Assembly (NCBI GenBank): GCA_022560025.1 | Contig: JAFISE010000231.1 | Span: 1 to 39,999 of the forward strand | Origin: Stagonosporopsis chrysanthemi | Taxonomy: Eukaryota; Ascomycota; Dothideomycetes; Pleosporales; Didymellaceae | DNA length: 39,999 nt | Direction: 5' to 3' | Part shown: piece after piece, positions 1 through 11,600 of the stretch | Numbering within the stretch: the first letter of the stretch is position 1 | Layout: each line of letters begins with the position of its first letter | Position numbers and translations under genes: made by a program | Notes under the pieces: model-generated | Told to the model about the DNA's origin: nothing | Databases searched by the model: none | The model's input: the letters and a program-made list of their open reading frames with translations, nothing else

Positions 1-2950
1 TTGGTACCTCAAGGAGAAGCCTGCCTGAACGGTGATCGATGGGCTGGACACTCTATCGATCAATACTCAAAGTGGCACAAAGTATCTACTTTCCCTCATT
101 GATCAAAGCCTTTTCTGAGCCGATGGATTATCCAAGACATACGAAGTATACAGCGAGTCTTTGACTGCGATGTTACAGCAATCAAGACAGACAACGAGCG
201 TGGATACGGGACATCACCAAACTTCCTGGAAGAACTTTGCAAAGACGTTGGTATTTGATATGAGCCACGAGCAGAGTACACGGAAGAACAGAACGGACTG
301 GTAGAAAGAGCAGGATTGCTGCTTGTTACCTGATCTAGAGCCATGAGGATCCAAGCAAGACTGCCAAAGTCCTTGGCTTATAAGCTGATCTGAACAGCAG
401 CATACATCCTTAATTGGACACCAACTGAAGCGCTACAATAGAAGACACTGTATGAAGTCGTATAGGGAATAAAGCTAAAGGTTTAACACATGCGACTAAT
501 AGGCTGTTGAGCGTACGCCCTCAACTAGTTACTCAAGCGTGGAGACAAGCTTGAATCAAGAGCACTTATTAGCTACCTTGTTGGCTACGACTCTACTAAT
601 ATCTTTAGGATCTGGCTGCCTACAAAGGACTAGGTTATACGCACACAAGATGTTATTTTTGAACCTACAAAGTTCTACAAAGGCCTGCAAGACTACGCTT
701 AAGAATTAGTAATTAAAGAGGTTATTAAGCTTCTTGCATTTCCTGAGGAGTTCAAATCTAATGATATAGCAATAGAAGACCTTTTAACGACTTGACAACG
801 CCGTCAGCAACAAACTACACAAGCATCTGAGCTTGCAGAGTCTTAGATAGGAGGTAAGGTGACAGAACAGGATAAGGAGCAGCCTAACACAGGATTACTA
901 ACTCTAGACACCTTAATTTAAAATTAACAAGACAATTCTCTGCCCTTAGAATCAGTACTAGAGCAACGCGCTCTAAATAAGCAGTTAGCTCAGGAACAAC
1001 AATACAACGTTGAGCAAGGATCTTAAGATCTGTCAGCAACACAGATTAAAGGCTACATACCTGATAGACATAAGAACAACGCTCTAAGACGTTGAAACCT
1101 TAATTTTAGCACAGACAACGTCATTAAAGGCTTACGACGTACACGATGAAACGCTGGTCTCTAGGAACTAGAGAGATAGCACTTTTACGCTGTCTCCTAC
1201 AGAGGATTAGTTGACAACTACCTTAGGGCCTTCTTAACTGCCTTAAAGACTAAGTTAACTATAAAGATACACTGTACATAGGTGCTAAGAGCTCTGCAAT
1301 TATACTAAGAGCTTAATTCTTATTAGTTTAGAGAGCAGTTTTAACAAGCTACTTAGAGAGAGTATTGCAAGATCTAGAGCAAAGGCTGCTTTGCTAAAAC
1401 AACACAAATAGCAGAGACTGCTAATACAAAGGTTCTACCCTTAATGTAGGTATTTATATATAAGTTTAATAAGGACAGCTACCTTTATTAATTTAAGGCA
1501 CAACTTGTTATCTGTAGTAACTTACAACAGCTATATAGAGACACTTATGCTGCTACGCTAGCTGCTTAAATATTTTAAGCACTTATTGCAATAGCTAATT
1601 AATTTAGATTAGAGCTACTTTAGTATAACGTTCTAAATGTGTTTTTTAACGCTATACTTAACTAAAAGCTATATGCAGAGACACTAGCTAGTTTTAAAAA
1701 GGATAGAGAGCTGCTACAAGTGCTAAGAGCCCTGTACAGACTAAAGGAATTACTACTCTTGTAGTATAAGGACCTAAGAGAGACATTAAAGTCTCTAGGC
1801 TTAATACCTATACTAGGATTTCTATACGTCTACATTAATAGCTAGTTGATTCTGTTTGTCTACATTGATAATATTGTTATAGCTTTCTACTTATTAAACA
1901 AGCACTTGCATTAAGACTTTAAAGAGAAACTTAATAAGTATTATAGCCTAAAATACCTTAGAGAACTTAAGTAGTTCTTAGGCATATGCATTGTTTAAGA
2001 TACTAAAGTATGCATAATTTACTTAGTACAAGACACTTATATTAACAAAGTTACTGCAAAGTATAATATTCTGTCTGTTAGCTGCTCTTTAGAGGTGCCT
2101 ATACTAGTAAATTACCTAGAACAATTTCTTAAGGAGCTAAACAAAGCTTAAACAAAGACCTATTAAGAGCTTGTAGGCTACCTTGCCTACTTAACATAGT
2201 ATACACAACCTAATCTAGCTTGTGCTTATATTATCTACGCTTTATATTTAACTAATCTTAGCTAAGTACATGTTAAATTAATTTAGAAGGTGTAGCGTTA
2301 CATCCTTAAGACAAAGTACTAAGCCCTGCAGGCTTAAGCTGTTAACAAAGCAGAGATATAAAAGTACCTTACTACACTACAGGACTATTATAATCCTATC
2401 TTCTTTAGAGTATCTAATACGTTCTTTGCTAACAATGTTAAAACATGTTAAAGCTCTTAGGGATATATATTTTAGCTCTTTAGCATAACTGTTAACTAGA
2501 AGTTAACGCTCTAACGCACAGTTACAAAATCTACAACTAAAGCAGAGCTGCTTACTCTATTACTTGCTAGATTAGAAATAGAAGAGTAGTGCTGTCTATT
2601 TAAAAGACTGTCTTTAAAGCTTAACTAGACGCTGATTATTTAGTGCAACAATTAACAAACTGTAGGCATAGTTATAAAGGAGCAGGACAAGCTTAGCACT
2701 AAGCTTAAACACGTTAACATCTATTAGAACTAGATTTGCTAGGAGGTTAAGGGGAATTGCTTCTATGTACACTAGAAGCTAACAAACTAGATGCTAGCTA
2801 ACAGTATAACAAAGATCCTTCTACAATAGAAGTATACTAAATTTATATAGTAACTCTACTTAAACAATATTTGTTTAAAGGTTTATAAGATAGATAATAA
2901 TGCCTAAAAGGTTTATCCTTATATTATTAGTTAACTACAAGATAAAGGAG
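1..2950 (+). pseudogene. Ty1/copia pol remnant (integrase, RT, RNase H), 5' truncated by window edge
   Basis: Plus-strand copia polyprotein fragment read across many stop codons. Around 190-320 the frame gives the integrase pieces KTDNERGYG and EEQNGLVERAG, matching the copia catalytic-core pattern of an Asp in TDN followed by NG..ER. Reverse transcriptase follows: RALYRLKELLLL near 1730 (copia consensus RALYGLKQSPR.W) and LFVYIDNIVIA near 1850-1880, where the catalytic YVDD has become YIDN by G-to-A change. RNase H is near 2410-2570, with VTKSTTKAELL resembling the copia SSTEAEY motif. Mutation grows from left to right: bases 1-400 still hold TGA, TCA and CCA, while beyond about 1200 nearly every Trp or Gln codon is TAG. 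No long open frame remains, so it cannot be active. Family assignment is firm; exact ends are not. Confidence 0.88.
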
Positions 2951-3290
2951 TGTATAACAGTTATAAGAAGTAGATTACGTGTTAGTAGTCTAGTGTTGCT
3001 TTTTTATCTTATAAAGTATCTTTTACCTTAGCTGTATTACAGATACGTTATATAAATAGACCTAACTGCTGCTTTGTGCAGAGTAGAGAAGAATAATACA
3101 ACAATAGAATAGTAGAATATATAAAATTGCATTCGACTGCAACACTTTCTTTCTAAAGGAGTTAGCATAATAAACACCTACAGCAACTAACTACTAGCCT
3201 TTACTAAAATCAAGGTAAGATTCCTTACAAATAAATCTTTCTAACAAACTATCCTTAAAACTAGTGTAAGAACTGCAAGCTGTTGTAATC
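2951..3290 (+). repeat. Putative 3' LTR of the left copia element
   Basis: A purine-rich GATAAAGGAG at 2941-2950 directly precedes TGTATAACAG. This is the usual polypurine tract followed by an LTR beginning with TG, placed just after the copia RNase H. A TATA-like TATATAAATAG lies near 3050 and fits an LTR promoter. The right end is not defined because no second LTR is in the window; a pogo element begins at 3298 after TA. The stretch is RIP-mutated. The call rests on position and the tract only. Confidence 0.5.
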
Positions 3291-3297
3291 GACTCTA

Positions 3298-5432
3298 ACG
3301 TGTCTGTGCACTAAACGCCTAGAGTTACTAAATGCCTGCTCTAAGCCTTGCAGCTTATTACAAAAATAAAGCTATAGAGCTATATATAATAGTTATTATT
3401 GCAAGATATTTTAGTAGAGTGTTCTATAGACTTATAAAAATAATATCTCTTATATAAATTATTTATATAAAGTAGCAGTGCAGCTGCTGTAAGTAGTGTA
3501 AGTGCAAGTAGCTAGAGGAGGCGTTGCAAGCTTTAAGCAACTACAAGCACCTACACTATAACGTGCAGGCTTTAGTTTAACTGCAGAAGCTTTTAAGGTT
3601 GTAGTCTTGCTTCTTTAAGATGATTATAAGGCTTTTGCAGCGTTGTTAGCCTGTTTAGCAGCAGCTCTAGCAGCTTTCTAGGCGTCTATTGCTTGACGTT
3701 CCTCTGCCTTTATCCTTGCACGCTCTTCCTTCTTTCTTACCTGCTGTTAACACTTCTCTTCTTTAATCTTCTCCTTGTATAGCTTATTAGCAGCTGCTAA
3801 CTCCTTTATTTTAACCTTTCTTTGCTTTTTCTCTTCCTTCTCTGCTTTAGTAACTGCTATCTAAACCTGTGCCTCTTAAATAGCTTAAGGTAACTACATT
3901 ATAGCTCTGCTATAATACTCTTAATGCTGTTGCAGGTCTAATTGCCTGCTAGGTTGCTTTTAACGCTTCTACTTCTTGTATAGCTTCTGCTACAAGCTAT
4001 CTAGTTTGTTATAAAAGAGCTCTACCTAGGTTAATAGGTAGTAGATAGTTTAGCTAAGCTTCTAAGCACCTATACTGCAAAGATCTTTTACCTCTGCATG
4101 CAGTGTAGTACAAGCTTTAAGCTAGTCTTGTGCTAAATAAGCTGTAGAACTAAAGGTAACTAAGCCTAGGCTAATAGGTATTGTGTAGTAGAATCTATTA
4201 AGTATAACGTTAAAGTTTATTAAGCTTATCTCTGTAGCTATAAAGGCTTTTTATATAAGCTTAGATATAAATATAGCTACTTAGGCAAGCTAAAACAAGC
4301 TAACAAAGTTATTTTTTATTAATAAAAATAGACCTTAAGTCTTCTAGAGGTAGTTGTCTAGCTTAAAAGTGTACGTAGAAGAGAGTAGCTTAAAGCAGAC
4401 TATATCTAATAGCTACAGTGTCTAAGTACTATAAAGTAGTAATATAGCTAGTATAATTTAGTTCTTATTATAGTAGTTAATAAAGTCCTTTGTTAACTAA
4501 CTGCTATAGCTATTTACTATTAAAAGCCTATAGCTCTAATATACCTCTGCCTTTGTATAACAATTAAATACCTATTTAAGCTAAGCTAGTCTAATATTAT
4601 TGTTTGTCTAGCTAGTAGGCAAAGAAGCTATATAAATTAAGTAGTTTTCTACCTCTATATTAGCTACCTAATAACTCTAGATTATAGAGTTTTTTAATAC
4701 AAATATAATACCTAGTAGCAGTATAGTACTATCTATGCAGACTGCTGCTAATAAGCTTACTTACTTACGTAAGCTATCTTAACAAGCTTGTTAAACCTTC
4801 TTCTTCTTATATTAATACCTACTAAAGATATATTTTGTTCTTTTTAGTACTCTAATTATAAAGCTCTTCTTATCTATATTATATGTATATACAGGCTTAA
4901 TAAAGTATTTAATAATCTTTTTATATAGAATATTAAAGTATAGCTTGTACTTATACTTAGACTTAGCATTGTAGTAATTAAAGTCTATACTAGTTGTCTA
5001 TTTAGCTATAATATAGTTGTAGTAATAGTGTAAGAAGTGTGTAACCTAGCTCTTAGAGACCTTCCCTTACATAATAAAAAATACAAAATTTTATACTATA
5101 GTCTTTATAGGTACTATATAGTGCGCAGTAAGCCTTTCTATATACTTAAGTAAGTTAGATTCTTATTAGTTATTAAGCTTTTAGTTATTGTAATACTTAA
5201 CATATTAAGAGACCTGCACACTGCAATATACATGTAATAACATTGTATATAATATACTGTATTTTTTTATAATATTTATATAGACAAGTTTATTACTAAG
5301 GTTTAAATTATATATTTCTACAAAGGTAGCTTCTAACTCTAGTATAGTATTAAGTTGTTATACATTTAAAAATAGTATTATTTTAGTGTCCTAAGTGTTT
5401 AGTAACTCTAAGTATTTAGTATATAGACACAG
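3298..5432 (-). mobile_element. Pogo/Fot1-type DNA transposon 1 (degenerate)
   Basis: A Tc1/mariner-superfamily (pogo/Fot1) element of about 2.1 kb. The left terminal inverted repeat ACGTGTCTGTGCAC follows TA at 3296-3297. The right terminal repeat, ending GACACAG at 5426-5432, is followed by TA. On the minus strand at about 5060-4800 the transposase reads RSWVTHFLHYYY, then YTYNIDKKSFIIRVLKRTK, matching the first catalytic Asp region (N.DE.GF..G) of Fot1 transposases with Glu-to-Lys and Gly-to-Arg RIP-type changes. Its protein is clearly related to, but a different subfamily from, the other three pogo copies. The 3' end (3310-3900) is recognisably homologous to the 3' ends of pogo 3 and 4. 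The exact right boundary is uncertain by a few bases. Confidence 0.8.
3600..5345 (-). pseudogene. Pogo 1 transposase remnant
   Basis: DDE transposase that would cut and paste the element at TA sites. The visible parts are the end of the CENP-B-type DNA-binding region (RSWVT), the first catalytic Asp in YTYNIDKKSF, and a Lys/Glu-rich basic tail region on the minus strand near 3780-3600. Stop codons are TAG or TAA throughout. Start and stop are estimated from the position of the ATG in pogo 3 (88 bases inside the terminal repeat end). Confidence 0.7.
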
Positions 5433-5439
5433 TATAGTA

Positions 5440-7552
5440 CTGTATCTATATGTGTAATATACTAAACTACTAAAATACCTTTATTATCTTACTTCTATAA
5501 TAACACAACGTAATAAGATTACAAGAAGCTTTATTAGAATATAATACTTTTATATCTAAAGATAAGATCTTATAGTCTAAAATAGTAGAAAAGTATAGTA
5601 TTATATAGTTAATATTAACGTATATATAGAAAGGTAAAACATATTTATAGAAAGAGCAAGTAATTATACAGCAGAAGCTTACTTTATAACAAAAGAAAGA
5701 GCTTATAGTATATATAAAGGAGCTTACTGCTTATTATATACTACTTACAAGAGAGATAATATAGAACTTTGTATTATCTATAGCTAAAGAATGTATAAGT
5801 AAGAGCTAGGTTATACAGTTTATTAACAACTATTTAATCTATCTTATCTTTTAATACTTAACAGGTATAGACACTAATTGCTATAATACTAATTTATACA
5901 CAAAGTATAAGCTATACTTTAACCTACTACAATACAAGATTACTAAATATAAGGTTAACAGCTGCTATATATATAATATAGATAAAAAGAGCTTTATAAT
6001 TAAGATTACTACTAGAACTAAATATATATTTAGTAAGTAGATATAAAAAAAAAAAAAGGTTAAAGTATTACTTTAAGATAGTAATTGTACCTAGATTATA
6101 CTGCTAGCCTATGTGTGTAGTAATAAGATAGTACTGCTGCTAAGCCTCTTCTATAAGTCTGCTAATAGTACTCTGCAATTAAGCTAGGTAGAAGAAGTAT
6201 AGCTAAGAGTACACAATATACTTGTTTCTTTCTTACTTACTAGCTAGACTAATAATAATATAGGCCTTGCTTAGTTTTAACAGGTGTTTAATTACTTTAC
6301 TAAGACTAAGATATAAAGAAAGTAGTATCTTTACATCTTTAACAGCTATAGATTATATATAATAATAGACTTTATTAACTACTATAATTAAAATAAAATA
6401 CTCTTAGCTATTTTTTTTTTTACTTAACTTATATACTATAGCTATTAGACATAGTATTGTTTAAGCCTTTTTTAACTGCGTATTTAAAAGAGCTTATAAT
6501 ATACCTCTATAATAGCTAGAGACTATTAGTAATTAAAAAGAGTAACTTCTTCTACCTATTCTAGAAAGCTTAGATAAGCACGTTTACTTAGGGGTTAATA
6601 CTTAAGTTTTTTAAGGTAACAAGTATAGTACTTCTTTAGCTTAATATTATTCTTTACTACTTTACTAAGCTTTTTCTTTAGGCTTTTAATGCTAGTAGAA
6701 GCTTTTCTTTAACTTATTCTAGCAAAGATTAGCTTAAAATTAAGACTCTACTACGCAAAGTAGCTAAGAATAAAAGTATTAAAGAGCTAAGAAAGATTAG
6801 CTACTTCTTTTACTATATCTTAGTCTAAAACTAGCTACTCTACTATAAGATAGTAGGCTTAAAAGAAGTTCTTAAGACTTAAAAAAAGTATAAGAAGAAG
6901 AGCAAACTTCTTAACTTCTAAGAACCTAAGAAGTATTATAGTAGAGTAGTGTTTTACTCTCTTTATAGGATTAATAAAGCACGCTAGTATAAGCAAGTAA
7001 AATAACAAGAAGCTAAGGCAGAAGAAGCTAGAAAAGTAGAGATAGCTAAACTTAGGCACGCTAATAAGCTATACAAAGAGCAAGTAGCTTAGAAGAAGTA
7101 TAAGTAGCAGGCAAGAGAAAAGGAAGAGAAAGACTATATTAAAGCTAAGAAGGTAGAAGAAGTAGCTAAACATAAAGCTAAAAAAGAACATTAGAAGCAA
7201 GCTTATAATACCTAGAAAGCTATATAATTATCTTAAAAAAGTAACAATATATTTTTAAAAGCTTTTATAGTAAAAAAAAAGCCTATATATTATATAGTAG
7301 GTGCTTATAGTTATCTTATACTTGCAATGCCTTTTCTGCCTGCTTACACCTATACTACCTACAGCAGCTAAATAGCAACTCTATATAAGTAGAATATATA
7401 AGAGAATATTGTTGTATAAGTCTATAAAGTACTTTAACAAGATATCTTATAATAATAACTATTGTATATAGCTTTATAGCTTTATTTTTAAGTAAGCTAT
7501 TTTAGTAGTTTAGTATATTACGTAAATCTACACATTATGCACATAGACACAG
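5440..7552 (+). mobile_element. Pogo/Fot1-type DNA transposon 2 (full length, RIP-degraded)
   Basis: Full-length 2113-bp element. The 5' terminal repeat starts CTGTATCTATATGTG at 5440 after TA (5438-5439). The 3' terminal repeat, 7512-7552, ends TAGACACAG and is followed by TA (7553-7554). Base by base, this 3' repeat differs from the pristine repeat at 21862-21902 almost only by C-to-T and G-to-A transitions, a direct view of RIP. It lies tail-to-tail with pogo 3, sharing the TA. Its 3' half is the inverted partner of 7555-8477. Confidence 0.9.
5528..7240 (+). pseudogene. Pogo 2 DDE transposase remnant
   Basis: The decayed reading frame can be followed for nearly the whole protein. In order it shows QFINNYLIYLI (end of the DNA-binding region, near 5820), SCYIYNIDKKSF (first catalytic Asp, near 5965), LLAYVCSNKIVLLLSLFYKS (DDE core, near 6100), YLYIFNSYRLY (second catalytic Asp mutated to Asn; family consensus is DGHGSH), IDFINYYN, and KKSNFFYLFWKA near 6530. 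A basic Lys/Glu-rich C-terminal tail follows near 7010-7200. Frequent TAG/TAA stops rule out function. Start is inferred by offset from the intact ATG in pogo 3. Confidence 0.85.
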
Positions 7553-7598
7553 TACTATGTCTGTGCGTATAATGCCTAGATTTGTGTAACACCTACTT
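7512..7598. repeat. Abutting terminal inverted repeats of pogo 2 and pogo 3 around one TA
   Basis: The two ~40-bp terminal repeats meet as TAGACACAG-TA-CTATGTCTG, forming the centre of a large imperfect palindrome whose arms are the 3' parts of the two transposons. TA is the target site of this superfamily, so both elements used or share the same dinucleotide. The two arms differ by independent transitions. Confidence 0.88.
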
Positions 7599-8465
7599 TA
7601 AGCTTTAAAGCTTATTACAAAATAAGGTTATAGAGCTATATATAATAGCTATTATTATTAAATAATTTATTAGTCTATTCTATAGACTTATATAATAAAG
7701 TTTCTTTATATAAACTATTTATATAAAGTAGCTATATAGCTGCTACAGGTAGTATAGGTGTGTATAGGTAAAAGAAGTATTACAAGCTTTAAGTAACTAT
7801 ACACACTTATACTACAATATATAGGCTTTTTTTTTACTATAAAAGCTTTTAAAGCTATCTTATTACTTTTTTAAAATAATTGTATAGCTTTCTAGGTGTT
7901 ATAAGCTTGCTTCTAACGTTTTTTTTTAGCTTTGTATTTAGCTACTTTTTTTACCTTCTTAGCTTTAATATAGTCTTTTTCTTTCTTTTTTCTTGCCTAC
8001 TACTTATACTTTTCTTAAGCTACTTGCTCTTTGTATAGCTTATTAGCATGCCTAAGTTTAGCTATCTCTACTTTTCTAGCTTTTTCTACCTTAGCTTCTT
8101 ATTATTTTACTTGCTTATACTAGCGTGCTTTATTAATCTTACAAGAAGAGTAAAACACTGCTTTACTATAATACTCTTTAAGTTTCTAGAAGTTAAAAAG
8201 TTTGCTTTTTTTTTTATACTTCTTTTAAGTCTTAAGAACTTTTTTTAGGCCTGCTATCTTATAGTAAAGTAGCTATTTTTAGACTAAAATATAGTAGAAG
8301 GAGCAGCTAATCTTCTTTAGCTCTTTACTACTCTTATCCTTAGCTACCTTGCATAGTAAGGTCTTTATTTTAAGCTAATCTTTGCTAGAATAAGTTAAAA
8401 AAGAGCTTCTGCTAGTATTAGAAGCCTAAAGAGAAGGCTTAGCAAAGTAGTAAAGAATAACGTTA

Positions 8466-8477
8466 GGTTAAAAGAGC
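8466..8477. repeat. LINE target-site duplication, left copy
   Basis: GGTTAAAAGAGC. It corresponds base for base, allowing transitions, to the uninterrupted pogo 2 sequence (reverse complement AGCTAAAGAAGT plus one base of phase) and to the copies at 14575 and 20682. It marks the downstream (3') edge of LINE copy A. Confidence 0.75.
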
Positions 8478-8659
8478 TAGTTAGTTAGTTGGTTAGTATT
8501 TATTTTACGTCTAGTTAACAGAGATTAAGTCTACTATCTTGCCTCTTAAAGAGTATATAGGACGTGCTAAGCTATAGATTTCTAGTGCTAATACACTACT
8601 TTAGAAAGCATTTCTTACCTATACAGGTATTGCTACTATTTTAAAGCTACAGCTCTTCT

Positions 8660-11600
8660 TTTAGTTAAGGAGACTAGGTAATATATATATATTAAAGTAA
8701 TTTCCTTGCGTTTTAAAGTATCTATATACTAAGGTAAAAGAGAAAAAAAAAGAAAAAGAGTAAGTAAGTGTATATATATAGAAGAGAAGATAAAAAAAAA
8801 AAAAAAAAAAAGAAGAGAAGATAAAGAGTTTTACAGCTAATATACTAGACTTGCTTTTACTAGGTGCTGTATTGCTTATTACTATTACAAGGCTATAAGA
8901 GCTAATAGAAGTAGATCTTAGTATAGTATTATATAAGCTAGACAAAGGCTTTAAAGGCTTTTAGATCTTTAATTAGCTCTGCAGTATACGCTAAGCTCTT
9001 AGCCTAGCTAGATAGCAGTGTAAGTAGTTAAAGCAGCTATTAGCTAAAGGTCTCTAGAGTCTTATAGCAGAGTGCAAGGTACTCTAGCATCTTATTTTAT
9101 TTGTATAAGCAGGTAAGGTTTTTGTCTTTATAGTTGTACTTTTAGTAGTACTAAGTAAAGTCTCTATATATAGATTAAATAGAAAAGAGCCTAGCTAAAG
9201 TAGCTCTTAGTAGGTCTAGCTCCTTTAGACTGCTGCATAGTATATAGTCTAAGTCTTAGCTTTTATACTACTTAGAAAGCTTAGTCTTCTTATTAGACTA
9301 CTAAGTCTATTATATATGCTAAAGCATCTTGCAGGCTATTGTTTTAATGCCTAAGAGTATAAGTATAGCTGCCTTTCTAGTTAGAGATAATAGGTGCTAA
9401 GCTTCTAGGTTAGCAAGTCTATCTACTACTTTGTTTCTTTTAATACCTAGGTGTCTAAAAGCTTATTTAATAGAGATGTTGTATGTCTCTATAGCACTGT
9501 AGTACTTTAAGAAGGCTTATTATAAGGTAAGAAGTGTAACGCTCTTAAAGCACTATATAACTAAGGTGCTGTCTATATATAGCTAGATTTAGCAAGTATA
9601 AAGTGCTAGTTGTCTAATAGTGTGTTAGAGGCCTTTTTATACTCTAATAGCTTCTGCGTTAAAGACGTATATAGTAGAGTAAAGCAAGCTATATCTAGTC
9701 TATAGTTACTTTCTGTCCTAATACACTATAAAGCTATAAGTAACTTTCTTTTCTTTGTCTTTTGTATACTGTTTAGATCTATCTAAGAAGATAGCAACGT
9801 CTAAAAGTAGAAAGTTAGCTTACTATTCTTAAAATACCTTTACTGTGCTCTTTTTATCTATACCTATTATTAAGTCTGTTTAGTAGCTAGGTAAGTAGTA
9901 AAGAGCTAATAGTGTTGTCTTAGGAATCTTAGGCAGTAGAGATCCTAGGTACTAGACTTTAGTCTAGATTTACTACAGCTTTCTAGCTAACCTGCCTATA
10001 CTTATTCTTATAGCTACTATATAGCTAGCAAGTAAGTATTCTATATCTATTGTGCGTAAATGTGTTGCAAAGCAGAGTTTAGCTTCTTCTAGTATATTAG
10101 CAGCAGAGAGTAGTCTAGCGTCTTAGAAGAAAGTAGTAATAAAGGTTGTTTGCTATACTAAAAGAATCTCTCTAGCTGCTATAGCTAGTGTTTTATCTAT
10201 AACTACTATATACTACTCTATATAAGTACTAACTTTTATAAGTCTGCTAGGTTTTAGTATATATAGAAGCTTTGTACAACCTTTATACTAGTACTTAGCT
10301 CTATATAAAAAAGACAGGTATATGCAGGTTATTATAGCTTTGTAAAAAGAGCTAGCTAGTAGTCTGTAAGCTGTATTTACTAAGCTACAAATATAATAGG
10401 CTACTTTAGCTACTTTTATATTGTGTGTAGCTACGTAGTACTTAAAAGTAAGCTTGCAGTTAAACTAGATCTCTAGCTATTAAAAGGCTAGCTAGGTTCT
10501 TAACATATTTAGTAAGATTAAATAGATTATAAAATATTTGTCTACTATATAAAGTAGTATATAGCTACTTTTTTATTAAGTAAGGTAGATTATTTCTTAT
10601 TTTTCTAAGGCAAAGGTAACCTTATTAGCTGTGCCTTATACTTTAATCTATTATAAGTCTGCTGCTAAGAGCTAGACGTTCTTATTAAAAAAGTGCAAAG
10701 CTTAATATAAGTATATATTATCTGTATATCTAAATCTCTTCTTTATATCTATAGACAGCAGCTCTACTAGGTATAGTATGTATAGAACTAGAAAGAAGGG
10801 TAAGCTCTGTAGTGTACTGCAGGCAACTAGATAGCTAAGAGTAGTAACTTAGTCTAGGCAGACTTAAACTCTTTAATTAGTAAGAAAAGAGTTAACAAAA
10901 AAGAGAGTCCTTTAAAGCTAGCTCTGTTAAGCTATTTAGTATAGTAAGTAGTTCTTAAAAAGAGTATTAAAGGCGCCTTACACGTCTAAGGTTACTATTA
11001 TAATATACTAGCTTTTTACCTATGCTGCTTCTATGTTGTAAGTAAATACTATAGTTAAATTTATAGCAGAGCACTTTAAGAGAGTACCTTTATACTAAGA
11101 GCTAAGAATTTTGTAAGTTATAGCAGTCTATACAATTCTTCTAGCTACTGTCTTTTTAAAGCTTTTTTTAATACAGAAGAAAAGTGCTATAAGTCTCTAA
11201 GATTAAAGTAATATCTAATCTTTCTTTCTTACCTTAGGTATTATAGCTACTTCTACAAGCTTCTACTAGCCTAAGAAGTAGTTAAGTTAAAGGTATTGCT
11301 AGAAGATTTGTTGTATAAGTTCTCTTACCTAGGCCTAGTAGACATAGAGCAGTTGCACTGTAAAGCAGTCTATTCCTAGCAAGGTGCTAAAGACCTTTAT
11401 TATATTTTACTTAGCTTCTTCTAGTAAGATATGTGTGCTTTAAGAAAGAGATACTATTACTTTCTACTCTAGTTAGTAGCTAAGGTTGTCTTTTACTATA
11501 TAGTAGTTAAGGACTTGCTTTTAAAGTACTTCTACTTTTTCTAGAGAGTTAGATATTATTTTACTATCTACTATAAGAAAAGTGTTCTAATAGTTTAGTA

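Noticed and set aside
6859..8248. Short Leu/Phe-rich frames at 6859-7059 (minus) and 8048-8248 (plus) as small membrane proteins
   Set aside because: They are antisense shadows of the basic, Lys/Glu-rich C-terminal tail of pogo 2 and pogo 3 transposases, mirrored because the elements are inverted copies.
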